A stretch of 64,000 nt of DNA from Cinnamomum chago. Taxonomy: Eukaryota > Streptophyta > Magnoliopsida > Laurales > Lauraceae. The notes under the pieces are model-generated. The model saw only the letters and a list, made by a program, of their open reading frames with translations. It was not told the origin of the DNA and made no database searches. The position numbers and the translations under genes are program-made. Shown in pieces: positions 44,510-57,196 of the stretch; position 1 is the stretch's first letter; each line of letters opens with the position of its first letter. The stretch covers positions 58,809,501-58,873,500 of the forward strand of contig CP142458.1 of assembly GCA_038049695.1 (NCBI GenBank), read 5' to 3'.

Positions 44510-45677
44510 ATGCAACCAGAGGGTTTCATTGCCGGTGGCCAAGAGAACATGGTCTGTAAGCTTAAGAAGTCTATTTATGGACTTATGCAAGCATCTAGAG
44601 CATGGAACATCAAGTTTAATCAGGCAGTCAAATCTTTTGGCTTTGATCAAAACATTGATGAACCATGTGTATAAGAAAGGGAGTGGAAACGCAGTTGCAT
44701 TTTTAGTCCTGTATGTGGATGACATATTACTCATTGGAAATGATGTTGGCATATTGTCGTCTACTAAGGTTTGGTTATCATCTCAATTTCAGATGAAGGA
44801 TTTGGGTGAGGCGAGCTATGTCTTAGGGATCAAGCTTTTGCGAGATCGCAAGAACAAGATGTTAGCCTTATCCCAATCTTCGTATATTGAGAAGATATTG
44901 GTCAAGTATAACATGCATGACTCCAAGAAGGGCTTGCTACCTTCTAGACATGGAGTACCACTATCTCGGAATCAATGTCCGAAAACACCTGAGGAGATAG
45001 ACAGCATGAGGAGAGTACCATATGCATCAGCTGTTGGAAGCCTCATGTATGCAATGTTGTGTACTAGACCAGATATCTGTTTTGCCGTTGGCATGGTTAG
45101 TAGATATCAATCAAACCCTGGACCTATGCACTGGACAGCTGTTAAGCATATATTCAAGTATCTTCGGAGAACGAAAGATTATATGCTAACCTACCGAGCA
45201 GATGATCTAACGCCACTGGCGTATACAGACTCTGATTTCCAGTCGGATGTAGATGCCAGAAAGTCTATCTCGGGATACGTCTTTACTCTATCAGGAGGGG
45301 CTATATCATGGAGAAGTGTCAAGCAAGATTGTACTGCTGATTCTACCATGGAAGCTGCGAAGGAAGCAGTATGGCTCAGAAAATTCCTATTGGAATTGGG
45401 AGTAGTTCCTGCAGTGCAAAAACCGATTGTCATGTACTGCGACAATACTGGTGCAGTAGCTAACTGCAAAGAGCCCAGGAATCACAAAAAAGGCAAGCAT
45501 ATTCAGAGAAAGTACCACTTGATCCGGGAATTCATCCTGGATGGAGAAATAGTGGTAGAGCAGATTGCCTCAGCAAATAACTTAGCTGACCCATTTACTA
45601 AGACTCTTACTGAGAAAGTGTTTACTTCACATGTTGAGTCTATGGGAGTTAGGTTAGGTCGTAGTGAACTTTAGTGC
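44510..45677 (+). pseudogene. Copia-2 RT C-terminus and RNase H (piece A)
   Basis: It begins abruptly inside RT at QPEGFIAGGQENM and KLKKSIYGLMQASRAWN. After a one-base frame change near 44670 it continues FLVLYVDDILLIGNDVG, QFQMKDLGEASYVLGIKL and RNase H (LTPLAYTDSDFQSD, MYCDNTGAVANC), ending GVRLGRSEL and TAG. The YVDD motif is intact. Eight codons are missing after STMEA compared with the copy at 51418-52362 (EYVAASEA), next to the conserved Glu. The polypurine tract GTGGGAGAT and LTR2 follow directly. Confidence 0.92.
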
Positions 45678-45688
45678 AAGTGGGAGAT

Positions 45689-47714
45689 TGTTGGGATTGG
45701 TGTATGCCCTAAAGCCCATTGACTGCACTCACATCTCTGTTACTGGATATTTATTGGTTATTTAATAGAATGACATCTTTCTCTTATTAATTGTGTATAT
45801 GTATGGTTGTGTAAGGCCCATTGTTTTCCAGTAAATGACTTGGGTGTGTAGTGACTGCACACAGAAAGGTCTAAGTCATGGACACTGGAAATAACTAATT
45901 TGTTCATAACTGAAAGGTGGAGTTGGGCACTTCATCTTGGTATAAGTTATAGTGAGAAACTCTCGTGTTCAGGGTGACTTACCTTAGTCATGGGAGGTCT
46001 TTCCCAGATATATCTCATTATTGCATGTGTCATGCATTGAACAGGACCATTAAAGGTGTGATCTCTAAAATAGTACTATCACTGAGAGAGATCAAGTCAC
46101 CTTATGCTACTGAGTGACCAGTGCTCTTAATCTTGAGCATATGTGGATGAACTGACGAAGTCGAGTTCTTGTACTTTAATTCACTATGGGTGAGATCCTG
46201 TTCATGGGTCAATAGCTCTGTATTTTGGGTGCTCGGGCTTGATTAGTTGGGACGTGCAAATGCAATATGGAATCTATGCCATTGGGTGATGGAATGATCG
46301 TCCCCTTAGAATTATCCGATTAATCATCAGAATCTAAGATCTTAGTATATGGATGTTCCATATGGATATTGAACTTGTGGGCCGCTCCCTGGATCAAGAG
46401 AATGATATCCGGATGATGATTAAGTCAAGGGTATGAAGTTATAAGTATAAGATGTAATCAAGAAGGTAGATAGTACATCAGTTAACCTACTTGATTATGG
46501 ATGTTACATAGAGGGGCATTGTGGTCATTGTATTTGGTAGGTCAAAGACAATCGTCAGTTTATGATGAGCTTAATTTGCAATTTAATATTTGTCCCTGGA
46601 GTGCAACCATAACTCTCTAGTGGAATGAGTTAAGGTTAAAATGATCCTAGTGTTGCTATGGGGTTAGCATGGACATTTTGGTCATTTTGGAAGCCAAGGG
46701 CAAATATGTCTTTTGGTCCCTTCTCTAGCCACTTTCCTAGATTGGCAAGGTTTCCTAAATTGTTTAATTGTGTGGAGAAATAATTTTTGAGTGTAAATTC
46801 AAATAGGCCCATGATGGCATACATGAATTACAACTCTAGATAAATTATTTGGTGCATGAGCCATAGTTTGTTTGGGCTAACCAATGTGGTCCCTAGTATG
46901 TGGGTCCCAAGTTTGTGTAGGTCCTATTACTTGGAAGGATTTCTCTTTGTGCAAGAATTCCTATATTTTATAGAGTTCCTAATTCTACTTGGACTCTAAA
47001 TAAAGAAGGAGGTGTTGGAAGTCCACATAGTAGTTGGTTTGTTTTTGGAAAGCTCCTCTTAGTTTCCTAGTTCTATAAGGAAACATCTTCAATAGGAATT
47101 CCTCTATATATATATGATTCTCCCCTCCCTTGGGCGTGCAACACAGAGAGAGAAAGAAAGAAGGAGAAAAATCCTCCCTTGGGCGTGCAAGGGTTTGGAA
47201 ACATTGAGAGGAGCCTCCCATAGAAAACGTCCAGCCCACTTTGGACGTCCTTTGCACAAGAAAAGGATCCTGGCTGATTGCATCTTCTATTCTTGAAGAA
47301 AGACCACATCAGATCTGATATTTTCGCATAAGATCAAGGAAAAACAATAAGAGAGAAACCTAGTAAGTTCCCACCAACACTAGCCAATCAGATTTGGAGA
47401 AAGAGGAATAGAGGAGAAGACTAGAAGAGAAACCTGCTGCAGAAATTCCAGCAAGGTGTGCTGAAAGTTGCAGCCTACAGATCTGATCTTAAAGTTCAGA
47501 AATCAGAGGTTTTTCAACCCAAGTACATCAGGTATATCTTCTCCATTGTATCTTCTTTGATTACACACACGTTGATCATAATTGCATGGTGTTTGTGTGC
47601 GATTTCCATGGCTGGTTTACTTTCTATATTCGATCCTAGTTAGAAGTTTTAAAATTCCAGCCTCAGAACTCTTCGTTTCATCAAGAGTTCAGATCTGAAT
47701 CGCGCATTCTTTCA
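45689..47714 (+). repeat. LTR2, plus orientation
   Basis: About 2.0 kb, from TGTTGGGATTGGTGTATGCC (after GTGGGAGAT) to ...CATTCTTTCA. TGGTATCAGAGCC, the Met-tRNA primer site, begins at 47716. It serves as 3' LTR for the RT/RH piece before it and as 5' LTR for the leader and gag after it. A possible TATA box is TATATATATGA near 47107. Confidence 0.88.
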
Positions 47715-49536
47715 ATGGTATCAGAGCCACACCATGATTAATCATGATCCCATGTTGTGTGGATATCTATCCTAGATTAATTAAGGGCATGGTGGCGCCC
47801 TTTAGGATGTTTTTTACTGCATGATAGGCGTGCAGGAATTTTTCCAGGTTGCTGGAATTTTTCCAGAATTCTGTTTGGTGCATGTTTGGCGTGCAGGAAT
47901 TTTTTCCAAATTGCTGGAATAATTTCAGAATGTTGTATAGTGCTGTACAATGCACTATGAATGCACTAATCTTTTTGGTTGCAGCCATATAATTGCATCC
48001 TTGATGGTTCGCATGTATGTGTGTGGATTTGGATGTTTTTTTTTAATTAGTTGGATAGTGTACGATTGCGCGTTTAGCAATCATAGGAGGTTGTAATTTT
48101 TTTCTTGTTTTTATTCCAACTAGTCTTGATGTAAGCTTTCTTGAAAAGCATAGGGATCTCCAATGTAATTTTTTGGTTTTTGCTTTTCATGGGTTTGCTT
48201 GTATAAATCTGATTTATTGTAACAAGCAAGAAAAGGAACGTTTCAAGCAAGGAAGGTTGCAACAGACCGGATTCCATGGTGGTAGAGGCAACGAAGGTGT
48301 CCTAGTGCGAAAAGGACTCTTAACCAAGTATCCTAGTTGGATTAGGATTCCTAGTCGGATAAGGTTTCCTAGTTGGATAAGGATTTGAAGTCCGAAGAGC
48401 AGGGAGCCATCAAGGATTGCATCTTTTATATAATTGCTTTTATTGCTATGTTTATCACCTAGTAACATGGCCACCACTAGGTTTTTAAAATTGGGTTCTT
48501 TCTATATTAGATCAGATTTGTTTGGCTGAATGTTTTTAAATGGAACTTAGACCAGCACCCTTCTTTGTCTAAGATTTAAAATTGGTTAGGGTTTAGTTTA
48601 TCTTGGTACCCTAAGTTTCCAAAAGAGGTCAAACTAAAATCTAATATGTTGCTACCTTAGTGGGCCCATAACCCACTGGTCCCAAGACCTTTACTCAATA
48701 TGTTTTAAAGCAAAGGTTATTTATTTTTTGAGATGACTTAAGCAATTGAGTCATGAAAATTGTTAACTAAGTTTGCTAGATTTAAACAAGGTTTGAGTAA
48801 TGATGCTAAGGTCAAAAGTGTTTTTCAAAACCCTAGTGTTAAATAATCAAGTGGGAGAGGGGTTTGGAAAAACCCCACGGCCTTCCATTTTCGGTTCATG
48901 CTATCTCAATGGAGTGTTGGTGGGAGCGGCCATCCCTTCGGTGGAGTTCTTTACTAAAGATCGCTTCGATAGGTTAGTGAGTGAACTAATGTGAATATTC
49001 GTAATGAGGTGTTAGTTGGAGCGGCCATCCCTTCGGTGGAGTTCTTTACTAAAGATCACTTCTATAGAATGTCAATGAAGTGTTGGTGGGAGCGGCCATC
49101 CCTTCGGTGGAGCTTTTTACTAAGGTTCACTTCAAGAGTTGATTGAAGTCACTTCCCATCGGAGGACTCAAGTCATAGACATTTTGGGAAATTTCATAAG
49201 AGATGGTAATACACTTGACATAAGACGGTAATGACCTCTCCCTAGAAGTTAGAGTTGTTTGTCATATGAGGCCAAACCAATCAGTGATTGGACTATCACA
49301 GGATATGCGTATCCAGACTGTGATGATCCAAATAAGCAGACCTTAACTCAACGTGACTGTAGGCTCGGCCATCCCTTCGATGGAGGGTCTATGAGGAGGT
49401 TGAGACACTGATACATTATGATTGGGGTTAAATAATGTAAAAAGTCTTGTGCATGTTTTTCTTTTTACTACAAGCACCATATGCATATTACATATATACT
49501 GCCTGTCTAATTATAACCTGTTATATATCCAGAGAG
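47715..49536 (+). other. Copia-2 long 5' leader (piece B) with repeated motif
   Basis: 1.8 kb without a gene, between primer site and gag. GGAGCGGCCATCCCTTCGG and the following GGAGTTCTTTACTAAAGATC occur three times (about 48925, 49018 and 49088), with a shorter GCTCGGCCATCCCTTCGATG at 49363. Near 47825-47940 a GTGCAGGAATTTTTTCCA-type unit is present twice. Confidence 0.85.
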
Positions 49537-50313
49537 ATGGGGAAGGATTCTTTTAGCCCGTTGATGAGTATTCTGCGTGAGAACAAATTGACTGGCCCAA
49601 ATTACGTAGACTGGAAAAGAAACCTTAACATAGTACTCACTGCTGAGGAGTACAAGTATGTTTTGTCGGAACCCTGTCCTACGATTGATGATCATTCTAC
49701 AGATGACCAGCAAGAGGCTGAAAGGAAATGGAAAAAGGCGAATAGCATGGCCAAATGCTACATGCTTGCTTCCATGTCCAACGTGTTGCAAACACAGCAT
49801 GAGCAAATGGACACAGCTTCTGATATCATGTTGTCCTTGTCTGAGATGTTCGCAAACAAAAGCAGGCCAGCTAGGCAAGCTGCTTTAAGGACAATCATGA
49901 ATACTAGGATGGCTGAGGGAACACCTGTCAGAGAGCACATGCTCAAAATGATGGATTGTTTCAATGAAGCTGAGATCCTAGGGGCTGAGATTGATGCAGG
50001 GAGTCAGACTGATATGATTCTCGAAACTCTGCCGGAGTCTTTCAACCAGTTCAAGCTCAACTTCAACATGAGCAAGTTGGACATGACTCTCTCTGAGTTA
50101 ATGAAAGAACTCCAGGCAGCAGAGGCCATCATGAAGCCTAAAGGCCAAGCTCACTTTTCCCAGTCTTCCTCTAAACTGAACCCGAAAGGTAAAAAGTTCA
50201 AGAAGAAGCAGGGTAAGGGAAAATGACAGAAAAAGGGCAATGCTGGAAAGAATGACAAAGGTACAGGTGAAAAGCCCAAAGGGAAATGCTTCAAGTGCGG
50301 CCTCAAAGGTCAC
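49537..50313 (+). pseudogene. Copia-2 gag (piece B), stop and truncation
   Basis: An ATG at 49537 opens MGKDSFSPLMSILRENKLTG, the gag of copia-2. It continues to KFKKKQGKGK, where GGA has become TGA (50224-50226) compared with the minus-strand copy. It ends in the zinc knuckle CFKCGLKGH at 50313, where an inverted LTR2 starts. The CAC at 50311-50313 is common to both sides of the joint. Confidence 0.92.
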
Positions 50314-51403
50314 ATATCATCTAATTAAATTAGGAAACCATGCCAATATAGGAAAGTGACTAGAAGAGGGACCAAAAGACATATTTACCCTTGGCTCCCA
50401 AAATGACCAAAATGTCCATGCTAACCCCATAGCAACACTAGGATCATTTTAACCTTAACTCATTCCACTAGAGAGTTATGGTTGCACTCCAGGGACAAAT
50501 ATTAAATTGCAAATAAAGCTCATCATAAACTGACGATTGTCTTTGACCTACCAAGTACAATGACCACAATGCCCCTCTATGTAACATCCATAATCAAGTA
50601 GGTTAACCGATGTACTATCTACCTTCTTGATTACATCTCATCCTTAGAACTTCATACCCTTGACTTAATCATCATCCGGATATCATTCTCTTGATCCAGG
50701 GAGCGACCCACAAGTTCAATATCCATATGGAACATCCATATACTAAGATCTTAGATTCTGATGATTAATCGGATAATTCTAAGGGGACGATCATTCCATC
50801 ACACGATGGCATAGATTCCATATTGCATTTGCACGTCCCAACTAATCAAGCCCGAGCACCCAAAACACAGAGCTGTTGACCCATGAAAAAGATCTCACCC
50901 AATAGTGAATTAAAGCACAAGAACTTGACTTCGTCAGTTCATCCACAAATGCTCAAGATTAAGAGCACTGGTCACTCAGTAGCAAGAGGTGACTTGATCT
51001 CTCTCTGTGATAGTACTATTTTTAGAGATCACACCTTTAATGGTCCTGTTCAATGCATGACACATGCACTAATGAGATATATCCGGGAAAGACCTCCCGT
51101 GACTAAGGTAAGTCACCCTGAACACAGGAGAGTTTCTCACTACAACTTATACCAAGATGAAGTGCCCAACTCCACCTCTCAGTTGTGAACAAATTAGTTA
51201 TTTCCAGTGTCCATGACTTAGACCTTTCTGTGTGCAGTCACTACACACCCAAGTCATTTACTAGAAAACAATGGGCCTTACACAACCATACATATACACA
51301 AGTAATAAGAGAAAGATGTCATTCTATTAAATAACCAATAAATATCCAGTAACAGAGATGTGAGTGCAGTCAGTGGGCTTTAGGGCATACACCAATCCCA
51401 ACA
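50311..51403 (-). repeat. LTR2, minus orientation, truncated (3' LTR of copy C)
   Basis: On the minus strand it starts TGTTGGGATTGG at 51403, after the polypurine tract of copy C, and breaks off after about 1.1 kb at 50311. It matches 58107-59171 nearly base for base, with a 23-bp deletion (near 58220) and a 2-bp difference (near 58318) in the other copy. A 101-codon open frame here is repeated identically in the other LTR and is not a gene. Confidence 0.9.
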
Positions 51404-51417
51404 ATCTCCCACTTGCA

Positions 51418-54400
51418 CTAAAGATCACTACGACCTAACCTAACTCCCATAGACTCAACATGTGAAGTAAACACTTTCTCAGTAAGAGTCTTAGTAAATG
51501 GGTCAGCTAAGTTATTTGCTGAGGCAATCTGCTCTACCACTATTTCTCCATCCTGGATGAATTCCCGGATCAAGTGGTACTTTCTTTGAATATGCTTGCC
51601 TTTTTTGTGATTCCTGGGCTCTTTGCAGTTAGCTACTGCACCAGTATTGTCGCAGTACATGACAATCGGTTTTTGCACTGCAGGAACTACTCCCAATTCC
51701 AATAGGAATTTTCTGAGCCATACTGCTTCCTTCGCAGCTTCCGATGCCGCCACATACTCTGCCTCCATGGTAGAATCAACAGTACAATCTTGCTTGACAC
51801 TTCTCCATGATATAGCCCCTCCTGATAGAGTAAAGACGTATCCCGAGGTAGACTTTCTGGCATCTACATCCGACTGGAAATCAGAGTCTGTATACGCCAG
51901 TGGTGTTAGATCATCTGCTCGGTAGGTTAGCATATAATCTTTCGTTCTCCGAAGATACTTGAATATATGCTTAACAGCTGTCCAGTGCATAGGTCCAAGG
52001 TTTGATTGATATCTACTAACCATGCCAACGGCAAAGCAGATATCTGGTCTAGTACACAACATTGCATACATGAGGCTTCCAACAGCTGATGCATTTGGTA
52101 CTCTCCTCATGTTGTCTATCTCCTCAGGTGTTTTCGGACATTGATTCCGAGATAGTGGTACTCCATGTCTAGAAGGTAGCAAGCCCTTCTTGGAGTCATG
52201 CATGTTATACTTGACCAATATCTTCTCAATATACGAAGATTGGGATAAGGCTAACATCTTGTTCTTGCGATCTCGCAAAAGCTTGATCCCTAAGACATAG
52301 CTCGCCTCACCCAAATCCTTCATCTGAAATTGAGATGATAACCAAACCTTAGCAGAGGACAATATGCCAACATCATTTCCAATATGTCATCCACATATAG
52401 GACTAAAAATGCAACTGTGTTTCCACTCCCTTTCTTATACACACATGGTTCATCAATGTTTTGATCAAAACCAAAAGATTTGACTGCCTGATTAAACTTG
52501 ATGTTCCATGCCCTAGATGCTTGCTTAAGTCCATAAATGGACTTTTTAAGTTTACAGACCATGTTCTCTTGGCCACCAGCAATGAATCCCTCTGGTTGCA
52601 TCATATAGATGCATTCGTCAAGACTTCCATTTAGAAAAGCTGTCTTGACATCCATCTGCCATATCTCGTAGTCATAATGACATGCGATGGCTAAGAGAAT
52701 TCTAATGGATTTAAGCATAGCCACTGGTGAAAAGGTTTCCTCATAATCGATACCCTCTTTCTGAGTATATCCTTTCGCCACCAGTCTTGCTTTGAAGGTT
52801 TCAACCTTCCCATCCACTCCTCTCTTTCTCTTGTAGATCCACTTGCACCCTATGGGTTTGATCCCTTCAGGTGCAACCACAAGTTCACAGACTTGATTGG
52901 AATACAGAGAATCCAATTCAGATTTCATCGCTTGCTGCCACATGTCAGCATCTATATCCGTTATTGCTGCATCGTAACTAGTAGGATCCTTAACCAGATC
53001 CTCAGAGTCTGTCATAAAGGACACTCCTAGATATCTATCAGGTGGTCTAGAAATTCTCCCACTACGACGAGGCTCCGGAGTGTTAAAAGGAATGTTTTAA
53101 TTATCTACAGTCTCAGGATCTGGCACAGATGTTGCAGGAGTTTCTAAAAGAATCTCCTCAAGTGTTTCTTTACAACCAAGCTCTTGGTGCATCATGCAAT
53201 CATCCTCCAAGTATCTAGCATGAGTGCTGATAAGCACCTTTTGCTCCTTTGGATGATAAAAGATGCCTCCTCTCGTTCCCTTAGGATACCCAATGAAGTA
53301 GCACATTTCCGATCTGGGTTCTAGCTTGGTAGCTTTATCATTCAGTACATAGGCTGGACAACCCCAAATGTGGATATGTCTTAAACTGGGTTTTCGACCT
53401 GTCCACATTTTTCGAGGTGTCCTAGGTACTGATTTAGAAGGTACCAGATTCAAAATGTATGCTGCTGCTTCTAGGGCATATCCCCAAAAAGATATGGGTA
53501 GGGTTGCATGACTCATCATGGACCTTACCATATCAAGAAGGGTACGGTTTCTTCTCTCTACTACACCATTTTGCTGGGGTGTACCCGGTGTAGACAACTG
53601 AGACACAATCCCATGTTGTGTGAGGTATTCCTTGAACTCACCCAGGAGGTACTCGCCACCTCGATCAGATCGAAGAGCTTTGATATGTTTCCCTAGTTGT
53701 AACTCTACCTCAGCCTTGAATTGTTTGAACTTATCAAACGCTTCAGACTTGCGTCGCATTAGGTACACATATCCATACCTAGAGTAATCATCAGTGAAGG
53801 TGATGAAATACTCATAACCTCCTCGAGCTAGTTTGTTCATAGGACCACACACATCAGTGTGAACCAATTCTAACAACTCCTTTGACCTCAGTCCCTTTCC
53901 AGAGAATGACCTTTTGGTCATCTTTCCCATGAGACAAGATTCACACTGAGGTAAAGGTTCGAGATCTAATGAGCTCAAAAGCCCATCCTCTACCAACCTC
54001 TGAATTCGTTTTAGGTTAATATGACCCAAACGTAAGTGCCAAAGATAAGTGTCATTGGTCGAAGATACCTTCCTCTTAAGGGAAGATGAGCTTTCTAGTT
54101 GTACATTATGCAGTGTGGGAGCAATAGGATATATATAAAATAAGTTGTCATGCATTCTACCGGAACATATAATATTTCCATTTCTACTGATATCAACACC
54201 AGAATGGAAAGAAACTGAATAATGAAATTCAATAAGTCTGGAAACTGAAATTAAATTCTTCCTTATGTCCGGAACATAGATAACATTATTTAAAATTAAT
54301 ATCCTATCATGCGGAAAAAGTAAAGTAACAGCTCCCACTGCAACAGCCCAAATCTTTGCTCCATTTCCAACTCTAAGGTCAAACTCCCCTTTCTCAAGCT

Positions 54401-55342
54401 TTTTCATTATCTGAAACCCCTGCAATGAATTGCAGATATGATTAGTGGCACCAGAGTCTACTATCCACGAATCAGTAGAATCAACCACATGACAGATTTC
54501 AATGTAGTAGGAAAGAGATATACCTTTCTTATCTGAGCCTAGGAGCTTGGGACAATCTTTCTTCCAGTGACCTTTGAGGCCGCACTTGAAGCATTTCCCT
54601 TTGGGCTTTTCACCTGAACCTTTATCCTTCTTCCCAGCATTGCCCTTTTTCTGTCCTTTTCCCTTACCCTGCTTCTTCTTGAACTTTTTCCCTTTCGGGT
54701 TCAGTTTAGAGGAAGACTGAGAAAAGTGAGCTTGGCCTTTAGGCTTCATGATGGCCTCTGCCGCCTGGAGTTCTTTCATTAACTCAGAGGGAGTCATGTC
54801 CATCTTGCTCATGTTGAAGTTGAGCTTGAACTGGTTGAAAGACTCCGGCAGAGTTTCGAGAATCATATCAGTCTGACTCCCTGCATCAATCTCAGCCCCT
54901 AGGATCTCAGCTTCATTGAAACAATCCATCATTTTGAGCATGTGCTCTCTGACAGGTGTTCCCTCAACCATCCTAGTATTCATGATTGTCCTTAAAGCAG
55001 CTTGCCTAGCTGGCCTGCTTTTGTCTGCGACCATCTCAGACAAAGACAACATGATATCAGAAGCTGTGTCCATTTGCTCATGCTGTGTTTGCAACACGTT
55101 GGACATGGAAGCAAGCATGTAGCATTTGGCCATGCTATTCGCCTTTTTCCATTTCCTTTCAGCCTCTTGCTGGTCATCTGTAGAATGATCATCAATCGTA
55201 GGACAGGGTTCCGACAAAACATACTTGTACTCCTCAGCGGTGAGTACTATGTTAAGGTTTCTTTTCCAGTCTACGTAATTTGGGCCAGTCAATTTGTTCT
55301 CACGCAGAATACTCATCAACGGGCTAAAAGAATCCTTCCCCA
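51418..55342 (-). pseudogene. Copia-2 gag-pol (copy C), nearly complete, two lesions
   Basis: From ATG at 55342: gag (MGKDSFSPLMSIL...), zinc knuckle CFKCGLKGHWKKDC, protease WIVDSGATNHIC, GAG-pre-integrase LWHLRLGH...CESCLMGK, integrase (LVHTDVCGPM, ALRSDRGGEY, TPQQNGVVERRNRTLL), RT (CKWIYKRKRG, QMDVKTAFLNG, YVDDIL) and RNase H (TDSDFQSD, MEAEYVAASEAAKE, MYCDNTGAVA), ending GVRLGRSDL at 51418. One stop (TAA at 53099-53097, same frame on both sides) lies in the integrase-RT linker, and 7 bases are missing just after YVDDIL (near 52385) compared with piece A. Order PR-INT-RT-RH is that of Ty1/copia. Otherwise open, so recently active. Confidence 0.95.
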
Positions 55343-57196
55343 TCTCTCTGGATATATAACAGGTTATAATTAGACAGGCAGTATATATGTAACATGTATA
55401 TGGTGCTTGTAATAAAAGGAAAAACATGCACAAGACTTTTTACATTATTTAACCCTAATTATAATGTATCAGTGTCTCAACCTCCTCATAGACCCTCCAT
55501 CGAAGGGATGGCCGAATCTATAGTCTCGTTGAGTAAAGCCTCGCTTATTTGGATTATCACTATCTGGATTTAGCATATCCAGCGACAGTCCAATCACTGA
55601 TTGGTTTGGCCTCATATGACAAATAACACTAACTCCTATGGAGAGGTTATTACCGTCTTGTGTCAAGTGTGTTACCATCTCTTATGAAATTTCCCAGAAT
55701 GTCTATGACTTGAGTCCTCCGATGGGAAGTGACTTCAATCAACTCTTGAAGTGAACCTTAGTAAAAAGCTCCACCGAAGGGATGGCCGCTCCCACCAACA
55801 CTTCATTGACATTCTATAGAAGTGATCTTTAGTAAAGAACTCCACCAAAGGGATGGCCGCTCCCATTAACACCTCATTACGAATATTCACATTAGTTCAC
55901 CCACTAACCCATCGAAGCGATCTTTAGTAAAGAACTCCACCGAAGGGATGGCCGCTCCCACCAACACTCCATTGAGATAGCATGAACCGAAAATGGAAGG
56001 CCGTGGGGTTTTTCCAAACCCCTCTCCCACTTGATTATTTAACACTAGGGTTTTGAAAAACTCTTTTGATCTTTACATCGTTACTCAAACCTTGTTTAAA
56101 TCTAGCAAACTTAGTTAACAATTTTCATGACTTAATTTCTTAAGTCATCTCAAAAAAATAACCTTTGCTTTAAAAACATATTGAGTAAAGATCTTGGGAC
56201 CAATGGGTTATGGGCCCACTAAGGTAGCAACATATTAGATTTTAGTTTGGCCTCTTTTGGAAACTTAGGGTACCAAGATAAACTAAACCCTAACCAATTT
56301 TAAATCTTATACAAAGAAGGGTGCTGGTCTAAGTTCCATTTAAAAACATTCAGCCAAACAAATCTGATCTAATATAGAAAGAACCCAATTTTAAAACCTA
56401 GTGGTGGCCATGTTACTAGGTGAAGATCATAGCAATTATAGCAATTATATAAAGCAATAAATATAATGCAATCCTTGATGGCTCCTTGCTCTTAGGACTC
56501 CAAATCCTAATCGAACTAGGACATCAAAAATAGATCTCCTCTTGCACCAAGAAGCCTCGTCTCCTCTATCACCAAGGATCCCCTTTCACTTGCAACCATG
56601 CAATCTTTGAAGCTTTCTTCTCTTGCTTGATGATATAAAAATAAATTTACATACAAGCAAACCCATGAAAAACAAAACCAAAAATTACATTGGATATACC
56701 TATGCTTTTCAAGAAAGCTTACATCAAGACTAGTTGGAATAAAAACAAGGAAAAATTACAACTTCCTATGATTGCTAAACGCGCAATCGTACACTTTCCA
56801 ACTAATTAAAAAACACCCAAATCCATATAAACATTCATACGAACCATCAAGGATGCATATATGGCTGCATACAAAGAGGTTAGTGCATTCATAGTGCTTT
56901 GTACAGCACTATATAGTATCCTGGAAAAATTCCAGCAACCTGGAAAAATTCCTGCACACCTATCATGCAGTAAACAGTATCCTGGAAAAATTCCAGCAAC
57001 CTGGAAACAATTCCTGCACTCCTATCATGCAGTAAACAGTATCCTGGAAAAATTCCAGCAACCTGGAAACAATTCCTGCACTCCTATCATGCAGTAAATA
57101 GTATCTAGAAGGGTGCCACCATGCCCTTAACTAAGATAGGATTAATATTAACACATCATGGGGTCATGATTTCACATGGAGAGGCTCTGATACCAC
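55343..57196 (-). other. Copia-2 leader (copy C), minus
   Basis: The counterpart of 47715-49536. The repeated CCGAAGGGATGGCCGCTCCC motif is present three times at 55772-55960, with a fourth shorter form at 55501. The primer site, inverted (GGCTCTGATACCA), is at 57183-57195. A 61-62-bp minisatellite lies at 56915-57099. Confidence 0.88.
56915..57099. repeat. 61-62-bp minisatellite in the copia-2 leader, three copies
   Basis: Units starting AGTATCCTGGAAAAATTCCA at 56915, 56976 and 57038, with a further start at 57100. Each contains the near-palindrome TGGAAAAATTCCA and CTATCATGCAGTAAA. The plus-strand leader (piece B) has only about two diverged units, so the array differs between copies. Confidence 0.9.

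Noticed and set aside
48910-49138. Regularly spaced repeats as a CRISPR-like array
   Set aside because: Plant retroelement leader; three units only, unequal spacing, and spacers similar to each other.
50883-51188. 101-codon open frame, repeated identically at 58656-58961
   Set aside because: Both lie in LTR2 copies of one copia element, have no family features, and are antisense to the element.
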